NCBI RefSeq assembly: GCF_029989365.1
Contig: NZ_JAPRAQ010000001.1
Span: 496,001 to 560,000, forward strand
Direction of reading: 5' to 3'
Length of the DNA stretch: 64,000 nucleotides
Source: Bradyrhizobium sp. Arg816
GTDB taxonomy: Bacteria; Pseudomonadota; Alphaproteobacteria; Rhizobiales; Xanthobacteraceae
In this document: positions 1 to 8,218 of the stretch, in pieces
How positions within the stretch are numbered: position 1 is the stretch's first letter
Layout of the letters: every line of letters starts with the position of its first letter
The notes under the pieces: model-generated
What the model was told of the DNA's origin: nothing
What the model saw: only the letters and a program-made list of their open reading frames with translations
Databases searched by the model: none
Program-made: the position numbers and the translations under genes

Positions 1-1076
1 AACTCCAACGAGGCGAGCGTGTCGGCCGTTTCGCCGGATTGCGACACGAAAATCGCCAGATTGCCCGCGCCAAACGGAACGTCGCGATAGCGGAACTCCG
101 ATGCAATATCGATCTCGACCGAGAGCTTGGCGTAGCGCTCGAACCAGTACCTCGCAATCAGACCGGCGTAGAAGGCGGTGCCGCAAGCTACAATCGAGAC
201 GCGATCGACTGTCGCGAAGTCCACATCCACGCCCGCCGGCAGCCTGATTGTCCCGTTGGGCGCGATGTATTGTGCAAGCGTCTGCCCGACCACGTCCGGC
301 TGTTCGTGAATCTCCTTTGCCATGAAGTGGCGATGCTCGCCCTTGTGAACAATCACGGCCGCGCCGGCAATTTTGGCCGACGCACGGCGCAGACGCGCGC
401 CGTTCACGTCGATAAACTCGATCTGCTCCCGGGTCACGACGGCGAGATCGCCGTCCTCGAGATAGGCGACAATGTCGGTCAGAGGTGCGAGCGCCATCGC
501 ATCCGAACCCAGAAACATCTCGCCGCACCCGTAGCCGACGGCAAGCGGCGAGCCCTTTCGGGCACCGATCAGGAGATTGTCGTGCCCCTCGAACAGGAAG
601 GCGAGCGCGAACGTTCCGTTCAAGCGCGGGAGCACCTTACGCACCGCTGCGACCGGTTCGCATCCGTTCTTCCGCTCGCGGCTGACGAGATGCGCAACCA
701 CCTCGGAGTCGGTTTCGGTCGTAAAGTGCGCGCCGGCCGCTTTGAGATCATTGCGCAACTCTCGATGGTTTTCGATGATCCCATTGTGCACGATCGCCAC
801 GCCGTCAACCATGTGAGGATGCGCATTCGTCTCATCGGGACGGCCGTGCGTTGCCCAGCGCGTGTGACCAATTCCAATCCGCCCGGCAAGCGGCTCCGAG
901 TCGAGCCTATTCTTGAGGTTTGCGAGCTTTCCGACCGCGCGACGTCGCGTCAGCGAACCGTCCTCGAGAGTGGCAATACCGGCCGAGTCATATCCCCGAT
1001 ATTCAAGCCGCTTCAGCGCATCCAAAAGGAGAGCAGAGGCTGGGCCTCGCCCGACGACACCAACAATTCCGCACAT
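1..1076 (-). CDS. glmS: Glutamine-fructose-6-phosphate aminotransferase, 3' part outside window
   Basis: GlmS makes glucosamine-6-phosphate from fructose-6-phosphate and glutamine, the first step towards UDP-GlcNAc. The minus strand starts at 1076 with MCGIVGVVG, so Cys2 is the N-terminal nucleophile of a class II glutamine amidotransferase. It continues with EYRGYDSAGIA, GIGHTRWATHG and HNGIIEN, all standard GlmS glutaminase motifs. At the window edge the frame reads into FVSQSGETADTL, the first SIS (sugar isomerase) signature. About 358 of roughly 608 residues are present and the frame is open to position 1, so the gene is cut by the window rather than broken. It sits beside the polysaccharide genes and may supply amino sugar precursors, but it is also a housekeeping gene. 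Confidence 0.95.
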   Translation of the reverse strand, partial: MCGIVGVVGRGPASALLLDALKRLEYRGYDSAGIATLEDGSLTRRRAVGKLANLKNRLDSEPLAGRIGIGHTRWATHGRPDETNAHPHMVDGVAIVHNGIIENHRELRNDLKAAGAHFTTETDSEVVAHLVSRERKNGCEPVAAVRKVLPRLNGTFALAFLFEGHDNLLIGARKGSPLAVGYGCGEMFLGSDAMALAPLTDIVAYLEDGDLAVVTREQIEFIDVNGARLRRASAKIAGAAVIVHKGEHRHFMAKEIHEQPDVVGQTLAQYIAPNGTIRLPAGVDVDFATVDRVSIVACGTAFYAGLIARYWFERYAKLSVEIDIASEFRYRDVPFGAGNLAIFVSQSGETADTLASLE

Positions 1077-1419
1077 GGCCTCTCTCCGAGCATCTACCAA
1101 CGGCCCCACGAAGCGCAACCGCGATCGGGGGCAACCTCCTTAATGCGACGGCAGCGGCTTGGCGCCCTCACCTTTGGCCTGCCCTGCTACGCATGCTTCA
1201 GCGAGACGCTCAAGCTAGCCGCCTCCCGGCCGCCCGCGCGCCTGTCGAATATCGTCGACAACATTGGCGAGTAGTATCGTGGGACGTCAATTCTAACACA
1301 CGCAGCCGCCGATTGTATGATGATGACGGAGTAGACCTCTTGCCCCTAGGCTCTGCACTTGATCGCTACACCGGCACCTGCATGTCCTATCGTGGCAGCA
1401 GACACCGCCCGAGCCGCCA
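1077..1419. other. Gene-free spacer upstream of glmS
   Basis: These 343 bp separate the glmS start from the end of the aldo/keto reductase, which is also on the minus strand. They should hold the glmS promoter. I see no convincing terminator hairpin with a T-run, no RNA gene, and no ORF with protein-like composition. Confidence 0.5.
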
Positions 1420-2424
1420 TCAGCATCTCTCGACGCGCCGGTCATTCGTGCCGTGGCAAATTCGTTCGATTTGCCGCGGCCCGTTCGAGAGCTCGGCGGC
1501 TATGCTATTGAGCTGATGAAGCGCTGGAACTTGCGTTGACCGGAGCAGATTGAATGCAAGATGCTCCTTCCGAAACATCGAAAACAGTGAGACTCCTGCC
1601 GAGTTCGTTGCCAGCGCATAATCCACCACAAAGGCAGCGGCGATCTCGGTGAGGTCGCCCCGGTATCCCATCTCGTGAAGGCCGTTCAGTATTTCTTTCT
1701 CCGATCCTAGCCTTGCGACAAACGGATTGACGCTCGAAAATGATCCATACGTGACAAACGTCCTGCGCCGCATGGTCTCCGTCGATCTCTGAAGATTCGG
1801 CTCGAACGGATTATTCGCGATCTGTATCAGCCGGTAAGGTAGCGATTCATGGAGGCCGTCAATTCCGCCCTCGTTATTGCCTGCAATCGAAATTGCCCGG
1901 GCCTTCCCGTCCTGGACGATGCGCTCGACCGCTCGAATGATGTCTTCGCGAACGACCTCTTCGCGGGTAGGACGGTGGAGAGCAAGCACATCGACATAAT
2001 CCGTGCGAAGTCGCCTCAAGCTGTCCTCGATGCTCGTCCTGATCAGCTCGGCCGATAGCGGCACCTTGAAGGGCTTCGACTTCATTGCGGAGAGGCGCGG
2101 TTGGATCCCGGGAAACGCCGCAAGAGCGGCGCGCGCCATCGGCTTCAGGATCCGCATAGCGGCGGAGGTATCACGCGGGCGCATCCCGACCTTTGTGCAG
2201 ATATAGACGCTGCCGCGCTTCGCGGATGCGAATTGGCCCAAAATCGACTCGGCCATCCCATCGCCATACGAAGGTGCCACGTCGTACCAGGTTATTCCGG
2301 CGTCGTACGCGCGCTCGAGCCCCTCGATCCCCCTGCGAGCCCCAACGCGCCCTCCGAGCGACGCGCAGCCGAAACCGATGCTCGATACGTTCGCGCCGAG
2401 AGCATCAACACGGACCATCTTCAT
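1420..2424 (-). CDS. Aldo/keto reductase family protein
   Basis: A 334-residue NAD(P)H-dependent oxidoreductase of the aldo/keto reductase superfamily. The N-terminus MKMVRVDALGANVSSIGFG is typical of the AKR beta-strand 1 region. The catalytic tetrad is visible: Asp and Tyr in YDVAPSYGDG, Lys in YICTKVG and His in DVLALHRP. I chose the ATG at 2424 because AGGGG lies 8 nt upstream; a GTG three codons earlier is possible. The C-terminal part, with SFSSVNPF, is less conserved. It is divergent from the epimerase at 2801 and shares with it the spacer that holds an EPS motif copy. The substrate is unknown; a role in sugar metabolism for the polysaccharide is only inferred from position. Confidence 0.85.
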   Translation of the reverse strand: MKMVRVDALGANVSSIGFGCASLGGRVGARRGIEGLERAYDAGITWYDVAPSYGDGMAESILGQFASAKRGSVYICTKVGMRPRDTSAAMRILKPMARAALAAFPGIQPRLSAMKSKPFKVPLSAELIRTSIEDSLRRLRTDYVDVLALHRPTREEVVREDIIRAVERIVQDGKARAISIAGNNEGGIDGLHESLPYRLIQIANNPFEPNLQRSTETMRRRTFVTYGSFSSVNPFVARLGSEKEILNGLHEMGYRGDLTEIAAAFVVDYALATNSAGVSLFSMFRKEHLAFNLLRSTQVPALHQLNSIAAELSNGPRQIERICHGTNDRRVERC

Positions 2425-2800
2425 CGCAAACACCCCTGACCACGCCGTTTGCGCTCAAGTCACCGACGTCGATCGTGCGACGCCGCGTACTTCCAAGCCG
2501 ACGGCCACGTCCGGCAAGCCGACGCTGAAACAACTCTGCAGGTTTGCCTCGCTTCATCTTCATGCAAATGGATGATGACGGGGTTCGCTGGGACATTACA
2601 TACGCTACGCCCCTGGAATTTGAGACAGTGGCGAGGATGCACGGAGTAATCCGTTCGAGCGGCCGGTGGCGGCTTGGCTCCGCCGCCATCGTCAGGTGCG
2701 CTCATTTGCGCAGTCGAGATGCGGCGCGATTGAGAGTTAACTTGCTGCGATCGGTGGCGCCTTGTTCGCCGTTCGAAACTCCATCAAACTTGGACAGCGA
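2425..2800. other. Divergent intergenic region with one EPS motif copy
   Basis: This 376-bp spacer lies between the aldo/keto reductase (minus) and the epimerase (plus). It contains the conserved element at 2560-2581. The frame opened by the ATG inside that element stays open to 2843, which overlaps the epimerase start in another frame. Codon use in that frame is not convincing beyond the first 15-20 codons. Confidence 0.6.
2560..2581 (+). promoter_or_regulatory. EPS locus motif, copy 1
   Basis: This copy reads TCATGCAAATGGATGATGAC and matches the locus consensus TCATGCRAAYGRABGAWGR. It lies 239 bp upstream of the epimerase start, the largest such distance in the set. The embedded ATG (2562) opens MQMDDDGVRWDITYATPLEF. 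This begins like the other copies with M-Q-M and shares a Y-A-x-P segment with the ORF at 9385. No Shine-Dalgarno precedes the ATG. Confidence 0.7.
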
Positions 2801-3808
2801 ATGTCATCTCGCTCAGAGCAAGTTGCCGACGACGTTCTGGTGACCGGAGCTGCCGGCTTCATCGGTTTTCATGTCGCCCGTCGGCTGCTCGATGAAGGGC
2901 GCCGCGTCGTCGGATTGGACAACATCAACAGCTACTACGATCCCGCCCTGAAGCGCGCGCGCCTCGACATTCTGCGCCGCGATCCGCGTTTCTCCTTCGT
3001 GCAGATGGATCTCGGACATCGGTCGACGATGGCCGAGTTGTTCGCAAAGCATCGTTTTGCGAGAGTGATCCATTTAGCCGCTCAGGCCGGCGTCCGGTAT
3101 TCGATCGATCAGCCGCACGCCTATGTCGACGCCAATCTCGAGGGGTTCCTCAACGTCCTCGAAGGCTGCAGGCATAACGCCTGTGGTCATTTGATCTACG
3201 CATCGTCATCGTCCGTGTACGGCGCCAATGCGGAGTTGCCATTTTCGACCCGGCATAAAGCCGACCACCCCGTCAGCTTCTATGCCGCGACGAAGAAAGC
3301 CAACGAGCTGATGGCCCATTCGTACAGCCACCTGTACCGCCTCCCGGTCACCGGCTTACGGTTCTTTACGATCTACGGCCCGTGGGGCCGGCCCGACATG
3401 GCGATATTCCTGTTCGCCGACGCGATCGTCAAAGGCAGGCCGATCAAGCTCTTCAACCATGGCAGGATGCGGCGCGACTTCACCTATGTCGACGATGTCA
3501 CGCGCGTCGTCTCGCGGCTGATCGAGCGCGCTCCGGAGGACAACGCCGATGCGGCGGGCGCACCGGCCAAGCTCTACAACGTGGGCAATAACCGCCCGGA
3601 AGCGCTGATGCACGTCCTTGACTTGATCGAGAAGGAGCTCGGACGAACCGCAGCGAAGGAGATGCTGCCGATGCAGCCTGGGGATGTTCCGGAAACGTTT
3701 GCCGACGTTGGCGATCTCATGCGCGATACCGGGTTTTCGCCCTCCACCCCTATCGAAACCGGTATATGCAATTTCGTCCGCTGGTATCGCGACTATTACG
3801 CGATATGA
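2801..3808 (+). CDS. NAD-dependent epimerase, UDP-glucuronate 4-epimerase type
   Basis: A 335-residue short-chain dehydrogenase/reductase that probably interconverts UDP-glucuronate and UDP-galacturonate in the cytoplasm. The Rossmann motif GAAGFIGFH is at about residues 14-22. The segment LDNINSYYDPALKRARL is typical of the GAE/LspL/CapI group. Further motifs are HLAAQAGVRYSI, the catalytic Ser stretch YASSSSVYG, and YAATKKANE, which supplies the YxxxK catalytic pair. RFFTIYGPWGRPDMA is also characteristic. The ATG at 2801 was chosen because homologs begin close to the Rossmann fold; an upstream TTG at 2762 is less likely. It follows EPS motif copy 1 and should feed a uronic acid donor to the polysaccharide. 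Confidence 0.9.
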   Translation: MSSRSEQVADDVLVTGAAGFIGFHVARRLLDEGRRVVGLDNINSYYDPALKRARLDILRRDPRFSFVQMDLGHRSTMAELFAKHRFARVIHLAAQAGVRYSIDQPHAYVDANLEGFLNVLEGCRHNACGHLIYASSSSVYGANAELPFSTRHKADHPVSFYAATKKANELMAHSYSHLYRLPVTGLRFFTIYGPWGRPDMAIFLFADAIVKGRPIKLFNHGRMRRDFTYVDDVTRVVSRLIERAPEDNADAAGAPAKLYNVGNNRPEALMHVLDLIEKELGRTAAKEMLPMQPGDVPETFADVGDLMRDTGFSPSTPIETGICNFVRWYRDYYAI

Positions 3809-4199
3809 CCTTTTCGAGATGATGTCCCCCAAGGGCCGAACCGTCCACACCCGACCGATCGGCGTGTTGGTTGCAATTTCTGCGCGGCGGTGATGGACGA
3901 CCAGGCGGGAGTTGAGAAAAGGGCGCGGCCCCGGCGGGGGCATTGGGGATTCGCAGGGCCGGGGCCGCAGCGCTGCGCCGAAGTGGGCTCCGTCGACGCA
4001 ACATCATCGTAGTCCTCGAGAAGCAATTGTTCATTCTGAATTCGTGGTCATACCGATCAACGTCGGAGTACCCATCAATGATGATTGAGCCCTCCTAGAA
4101 TAGCCGCTTGCTATGCTCCCCCCGGCGATGCGAAATCTCGACCGTGATGCGGGGGGCTCGCTGCAGTCATCGGAATGTTCGCGTTGTCCGGAGACGTCC
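3809..4199. other. Gene-free region with a long GC hairpin
   Basis: These 391 bp between the epimerase and the DUF6894 gene hold a strong inverted repeat at 3925-3968. Beyond that, only an AT-richer stretch (4018-4100) could be the promoter of the downstream small gene. No ORF here has support. Confidence 0.5.
3925..3968 (+). terminator. Possible terminator hairpin after epimerase
   Basis: A perfect 11-bp inverted repeat, GCGGCCCCGGC (3925-3935) and GCCGGGGCCGC (3958-3968), with a 22-nt loop. It lies 117 bp after the epimerase stop. No T-run follows, so it may stabilise the mRNA 3' end rather than act as a classical intrinsic terminator. Confidence 0.45.
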
Positions 4200-4436
4200 A
4201 TGCCGCGGTATTTCTTTCATATCCACGACGGTCATTCAGTGCTCGACGATGTCGGACTTGATCTCCCCGACATTTCCGCGGCACGGACCACTGCGATCGA
4301 ATTGAGCGGCGAGATCCTCAAGCACGACGTGATGGACCCACTCCTTCATTACATTTCCTGGCAGGTGGAAGTCAGCGACAGCCCCGAGCTTGGCGGCCGG
4401 TCGCTGTTCGTTCTTCAGTTCTCTGTCGAGGGATAA
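4200..4436 (+). CDS. DUF6894 family small protein
   Basis: A 78-residue protein starting MPRYFFHIHDGHSVLDDVG and continuing LDLPDISAARTTAIELSGEI. This is the pattern of the DUF6894 family common in Bradyrhizobium: an M-P-R-Y-[FY]-F-x-[IV]-x-D-G start and a D-x-x-G-x-[ED]-L-P-D core. The function is unknown. The ATG at 4200 is fixed by the conserved start; the longer upstream frame is rejected. It stands alone between the epimerase and the regulator on the opposite strand. Confidence 0.85.
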   Translation: MPRYFFHIHDGHSVLDDVGLDLPDISAARTTAIELSGEILKHDVMDPLLHYISWQVEVSDSPELGGRSLFVLQFSVEG

Positions 4437-4547
4437 GAGAGCGAAAACGCTGCTTTGCCGGCGCTTGCGCAATCTGACGGTGCAATAGTCGTTCGGCTGC
4501 GCTTCGAAAATGCCCGCATATCGCGCTGCAACAGCGCGAGCTGATAT

Positions 4548-5240
4548 CTAACGTCCCCCGGGCACCGGATCCGATCCAGCATGCGCCGGTTTGTCCTGCG
4601 CCGAATTGGCGCGGTCATCCTGCGAGATGGCGAGGGCAGCAAGCGCAGTGCGATTGCCGATTTCAAGCTTCTGGAAAATGTTGTGGAGGTGAACCTTGAT
4701 GGTGCCGTCTGCAATGTTGAGCCGGCGGCCAATTTCCTTGTTGGACAGACCACGAGAGACCAGTCGCATGATCTGCCGCTCGCGCTCGGTGAGTACCGCG
4801 AGCGCACTTTCCGGATTCGGACTGTGCTCGCGAGGCGCGGCCTGATCGGTGGGCGATAACGGAACAACGGTCTGGCCGTTGGCAATGTCTCGCAAGCCTT
4901 GCACCACGGCTTGGCCAGTCATCTCCTTCAGAAGGACGCTGTACCCGGCGGGGGCGCCCGCCAACACAAGATCGCAGTCCTCGCTGGGCGCGAAGAACAC
5001 AAAGCGCGTTGGTCGGCTGTCCGAATGGCCGAGCGAATTGTTCATCAGAGCGGTCAGCTCCGGCATTGCCGCATCCATGATCGCAATGTCGGGCGCAAGC
5101 GTCAAAATTGCCTGGATGCAGCTCGCAGCATCGCCGCAGGATGCAACGACCTCGAAATCGGGTTCTGAACCGAGAACACTTGCGAGACCCTGCAAGACCA
5201 TTGGATGTCGGTCTGCAATCACTACAGTCGCACGACGCAT
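4548..5240 (-). CDS. NarL/FixJ-type response regulator
   Basis: A 230-residue two-component response regulator. The N-terminal receiver (about residues 4-120) has the acidic residue in ADRHPMVLQG and a phosphorylatable Asp55 in IAIMDAAMPEL. The usual Lys position is found in YSVLLKEMTG. The LuxR-type helix-turn-helix (about 150-205) shows LTERERQIMRLVSRGLSNKE and DGTIKVHLHNIFQKL. No histidine kinase is adjacent, so it is an orphan. It is divergent from a second LuxR-type gene across a 590-bp AT-rich spacer. Control of the surrounding polysaccharide genes is plausible from location only. Confidence 0.88.
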   Translation of the reverse strand: MRRATVVIADRHPMVLQGLASVLGSEPDFEVVASCGDAASCIQAILTLAPDIAIMDAAMPELTALMNNSLGHSDSRPTRFVFFAPSEDCDLVLAGAPAGYSVLLKEMTGQAVVQGLRDIANGQTVVPLSPTDQAAPREHSPNPESALAVLTERERQIMRLVSRGLSNKEIGRRLNIADGTIKVHLHNIFQKLEIGNRTALAALAISQDDRANSAQDKPAHAGSDPVPGGR

Positions 5241-5830
5241 CGGGCGCTCCCTAACCTGCCGCCCCCAAAATTCCCGCGATTGAAGCTACGGGCCCCCGCC
5301 CTTGCCGCTCCAACATTAATTGATCACCAACAAATAAACTTCGAACAATTCCCTAAAGTATCATTTGGCGAAGCGGACCTATGAGGCAAATAACCGCACG
5401 AGTCTGTGATCGCAATATACATCAAGTTCGCCGGATCAAAGGGCCGTATGAACCCGGTGGTCTCGGCTCATAAAAGCTGGCGAGCGGTCTATCCATTTGC
5501 AAATTTGGCAAATCCGAAATCATCGCGTTGGAGCAAGGCTTTCGCGAACGGATTCACCCGCTCACGGCGAACATTCAAAGGTTGAATCTGTATTCTCTTT
5601 CGCTCCCAAGTCAATCTCCGACGACCGTTCACCAACAGCTCGGGGACCCATCGGCCTATAACCAAAGGTATATAGGCAAAATCGAAAGATCGAATCTAAC
5701 CTTCAGCAATTATTAACTAAACGGCGCCCGGCTTCTGCAAATCAGAAAAAACGGGCCATGTGACGCTTTGTTCCTTTTCCTGCGTGTTTTTCATTCAAGT
5801 TGTGTCATTGCGTTGGTTGCGGAGGGTAAG
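5241..5830. other. AT-rich divergent spacer between two regulators
   Basis: 590 bp that are clearly more AT-rich than their surroundings, holding promoters for both regulator genes. A dyad, ATTTGC-N7-GCAAAT, lies at 5495-5513. An open frame at 5528-5716 (62 codons) has no recognisable domain and no good ribosome binding site, so I do not call it a gene. Confidence 0.5.
5495..5513. promoter_or_regulatory. 19-bp dyad, candidate operator
   Basis: Inverted half-sites ATTTGC (5495-5500) and GCAAAT (5508-5513) are separated by 7 bp. They sit between the divergent regulators, about 320 bp before the plus-strand start and 255 bp before the minus-strand start. The spacing suits a dimeric helix-turn-helix protein. 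No second copy was seen. Confidence 0.3.
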
Positions 5831-6637
5831 ATGAGGAGGCGGCAGTCCTGCAAAGTTGTTTTGATCGGACGAAATATTTTGCTGCGAGAGGGAATTTCAC
5901 AAATACTGCATGCGGCAGATTTTCAAATTGCGGTGTCGGCCTCGAGCACCGATGAAGTTACAAGCACACTCCAGGCACATCAGCAGCTCCTGTTTGTTAT
6001 TATCCACAGCACCGGCGAATTCGATGCAGCCCTGAAGCACATCGGATTTGTAAGAGAGCACTATCCGGACGCGCGCGTAGCGATCGTTTCGGACCACTAC
6101 CGGCCGGATGAGTTGATCGCGGCCTACAAGGCCGGCGCCAGCGGCTATTTCGTCGACGTCAATTCATGCGACGCTTTCATCAAGTCCATTGAGCTCGTGA
6201 CGATGGGCGAGACGGTGTTTCCACCGGCCTTCCTGTCATTCGTGCTCGATAGCGGTCTAGATCGCGAGCCTCAGCTTCAGCCCGCGATCGAAGAGCGATC
6301 AAATCTCCTCGTTGCGGCCGAAGAACGGATAGCACCTCATCTGTCACCGCGAGAGCGGGCGATTCTCTCCTATCTGATCGAGGGCAATTCCAACAAGTGC
6401 ATTGCGCGAAAGATCGATATTGCCGAGGCGACCGTGAAGGTTCACGTCAAGGCGATCCTGCGCAAGATACGGGTCCAGAACAGGACGCAGGCCGCAATTT
6501 GGGGAATGAACAACGGATCACTGGTGCGGGTCTCGAATGGTCACGCGCTGCCGTTGTCAATCGATCGGGAACCTACGCTCAGCCTTGTGCCAAGCGACCG
6601 CGGACGTCACGAAATCGGCGCCTCGGAGCCGGACTAG
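5831..6637 (+). CDS. LuxR-type regulator with degenerate receiver domain
   Basis: A 268-residue regulator. The start at 5831 has GGAGGGTAAG directly upstream; the frame extends to 5768 without support. The N-terminal domain (about 8-130) has a receiver-like fold pattern: CKVVLIGRNILLREGISQIL, then ARVAIVSDHYRPDELIAAYK and GASGYFVDV. The acidic pocket is replaced by IGRN, and the phosphoacceptor position reads VIIHSTGE with no Asp. It is therefore probably a phosphorylation-independent pseudo-receiver. The C-terminal LuxR helix-turn-helix (about 175-235) shows LSPRERAILSYLIEGNSNKC and EATVKVHVKAILRKI. It may respond to a ligand or a partner protein. Confidence 0.85.
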   Translation: MRRRQSCKVVLIGRNILLREGISQILHAADFQIAVSASSTDEVTSTLQAHQQLLFVIIHSTGEFDAALKHIGFVREHYPDARVAIVSDHYRPDELIAAYKAGASGYFVDVNSCDAFIKSIELVTMGETVFPPAFLSFVLDSGLDREPQLQPAIEERSNLLVAAEERIAPHLSPRERAILSYLIEGNSNKCIARKIDIAEATVKVHVKAILRKIRVQNRTQAAIWGMNNGSLVRVSNGHALPLSIDREPTLSLVPSDRGRHEIGASEPD

Positions 6638-6952
6638 CCTGGCCGATCGGCCTGACGTCCCATCAAGCCCTCAATAAATTCCGGGCGGCGCCCATACGCG
6701 CCGCCCGGCTAACCGCGCCGGACTGATCTCTCGAGCGAGAGGATCAGAACCTGCCCGTGGATCGGCAACATTTCGCGGGGCGTCTCCTGCATTCAAATGA
6801 TGCGCGCGGCGACCGAGCAGCTAGAACGCATCGTCGAACCAGTATTTCTGGTCGCCGCAGGAACCTGGTGACCGGCAAGCATCGAACCTCATAGCGGTCG
6901 CTTGCCCACCTGGATGATCCGAGCCCCCTGCTTGCCATGGAGCATGATACGG
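6638..6952. other. Spacer with terminator-like hairpin
   Basis: 315 bp between the pseudo-receiver regulator and the beta-propeller-like gene. It contains the hairpin at 6681-6708 and, around 6789-6806, a weak TCAAATGATG resemblance to the EPS motif that I do not count as a copy. Confidence 0.45.
6681..6708 (+). terminator. Terminator-like hairpin after LuxR gene
   Basis: Perfect 11-bp arms CCGGGCGGCGC (6681-6691) and GCGCCGCCCGG (6698-6708) flank a 6-nt loop, 43 bp after the regulator stop codon. There is no T-run after it. Position and stability still favour transcription termination or 3'-end protection. Confidence 0.55.
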
Positions 6953-8200
6953 ATGTCTCCGTCCCACTACACGCGAATTGGCCTGGCCGGCGCCGCGGCC
7001 GTCGTGCTTGCACTGGCGGGCATCGCTGCCGCACAGACGCTTGGAAAAACCAAGCTGACGACTGCCAGCAGCATGAACCTGCCCGACTATCTCGTTCCGG
7101 TCACCGACCCCGACACCGGCGCCACGATCGTCCGGATAACAACCCCGGGGCCCTTGGGCGCTGGCTTGGCCTGTCAGCGAGCCTATTGCACCCACCGATA
7201 TTCGAGCGCGCAGGCCTGGAACGCCGACCAGACTTTGCTTCTGATCGCCAACGGCTGTAACGGGCTCTGCTTTCTGGACGGACGGACATACGTTCCGCTG
7301 TTCCGCCGGCAACGCGAAGACGAGTGCGAGTGGCACCCGCGCGATCCCGAGCGCATGATATGCGTGATCGGTCGCAAGATCTCGCTCTGGACGCCGAGAA
7401 CCAACGCCGAAGAGATCATGCTGATGGCCGATGGCTATCGCGGCCTTCAGTTCGGACCGGGCAAGGGCAATCCCTCTCAGGACGGCCGGCGCATCGCCGT
7501 GCGAGGCACGCGCGCCGACGGCGTCGTTGTCGCATTCGCGTTTGACCTCGTGAGCCGACAGAAGTTTCCGGATATCGAAGTGGGAAAACTGCCCGGGCGA
7601 GACGGCGTTTGCGAGATATCTGCCCTGGGCAGCTACATCAGATGCAGCCGATGGGTCGACGGAAAGGATGAGGCATTCATCTTTACCGTCGCAGGCGATC
7701 TGGTGCAAAGCTGGACCGAACATCACCGTCCGAGTCATGGCGACATGGCCGTGGACGCCGACGGACGCGAGGTATACGTCGGAATCAGCAAATCTGATCC
7801 CGACATATACCAGGTGATCAAGCGCCGGCTGGATGACGGCGTGGTGACCGCCCTTGCTCCGCGTGGAGAGGCCTCGCATGCGTCCACGCGCGCGATCCAC
7901 TGGCCCGGCTGGGTGATTCTAAGCTATGGCGGCGATCCAGCCGAGATCGCCCAGCTACCAAAGTTTGCGCCGTTCGCTCGGGAAGTCATTGCTCTGCGAA
8001 TTGACGGCAGTGGCGAATTCCGACGCATTGCGTACACACGCAACGTCCCGCACGACTACTGGAACGAGACTCACGGCTCGCCGTCGCCCGACGGTTCCCA
8101 GGTGATCTGGTCGAGCAATTGGGGGGTAGCGGGCGGCCCCGTGTTCGACTTCGTAACACGTCTCGATGGCCCTGATCGGACCAGCGCCTTGTCCCGATAA
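6953..8200 (+). CDS. Exported beta-propeller-like protein
   Basis: A 415-residue protein with an N-terminal signal peptide: positively charged start, then GLAGAAAVVLALAGIAAAQ with cleavage likely after AAAQ. The mature part has repeated strands typical of WD40/oligogalacturonate-lyase-like propellers. These show W-N-A-D-Q-T-L-L-L, DGRTYVPLF, EWHPRDPERMICV, DGRRIAVRG and SPDGSQVIWSSNWG, with paired cysteines (CQRAYCTH, CNGLC). I chose the ATG at 6953 because it gives the best signal peptide; starts at 6902 or 6944 are in frame. The enzyme activity is unknown. It could bind or cleave uronic-acid polysaccharide, in line with the nearby uronate epimerase, but that is inference. Confidence 0.75.
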   Translation: MSPSHYTRIGLAGAAAVVLALAGIAAAQTLGKTKLTTASSMNLPDYLVPVTDPDTGATIVRITTPGPLGAGLACQRAYCTHRYSSAQAWNADQTLLLIANGCNGLCFLDGRTYVPLFRRQREDECEWHPRDPERMICVIGRKISLWTPRTNAEEIMLMADGYRGLQFGPGKGNPSQDGRRIAVRGTRADGVVVAFAFDLVSRQKFPDIEVGKLPGRDGVCEISALGSYIRCSRWVDGKDEAFIFTVAGDLVQSWTEHHRPSHGDMAVDADGREVYVGISKSDPDIYQVIKRRLDDGVVTALAPRGEASHASTRAIHWPGWVILSYGGDPAEIAQLPKFAPFAREVIALRIDGSGEFRRIAYTRNVPHDYWNETHGSPSPDGSQVIWSSNWGVAGGPVFDFVTRLDGPDRTSALSR

Positions 8201-8218
8201 TGATCAGCGGCGGCTCCG

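Noticed and set aside
39..1274. 411-codon plus-strand open frame
   Set aside because: It is antisense to glmS, whose motifs are unmistakable on the minus strand.
5528..5716. 62-codon open frame between the divergent regulators
   Set aside because: No ribosome binding site, no recognisable domain and a composition typical of AT-rich spacer.
6789..6806. Possible eighth copy of the EPS element (TTCAAATGATG)
   Set aside because: It lacks the TCATGC part and has a 3-bp gap; too weak to count, though it lies upstream of the beta-propeller gene.
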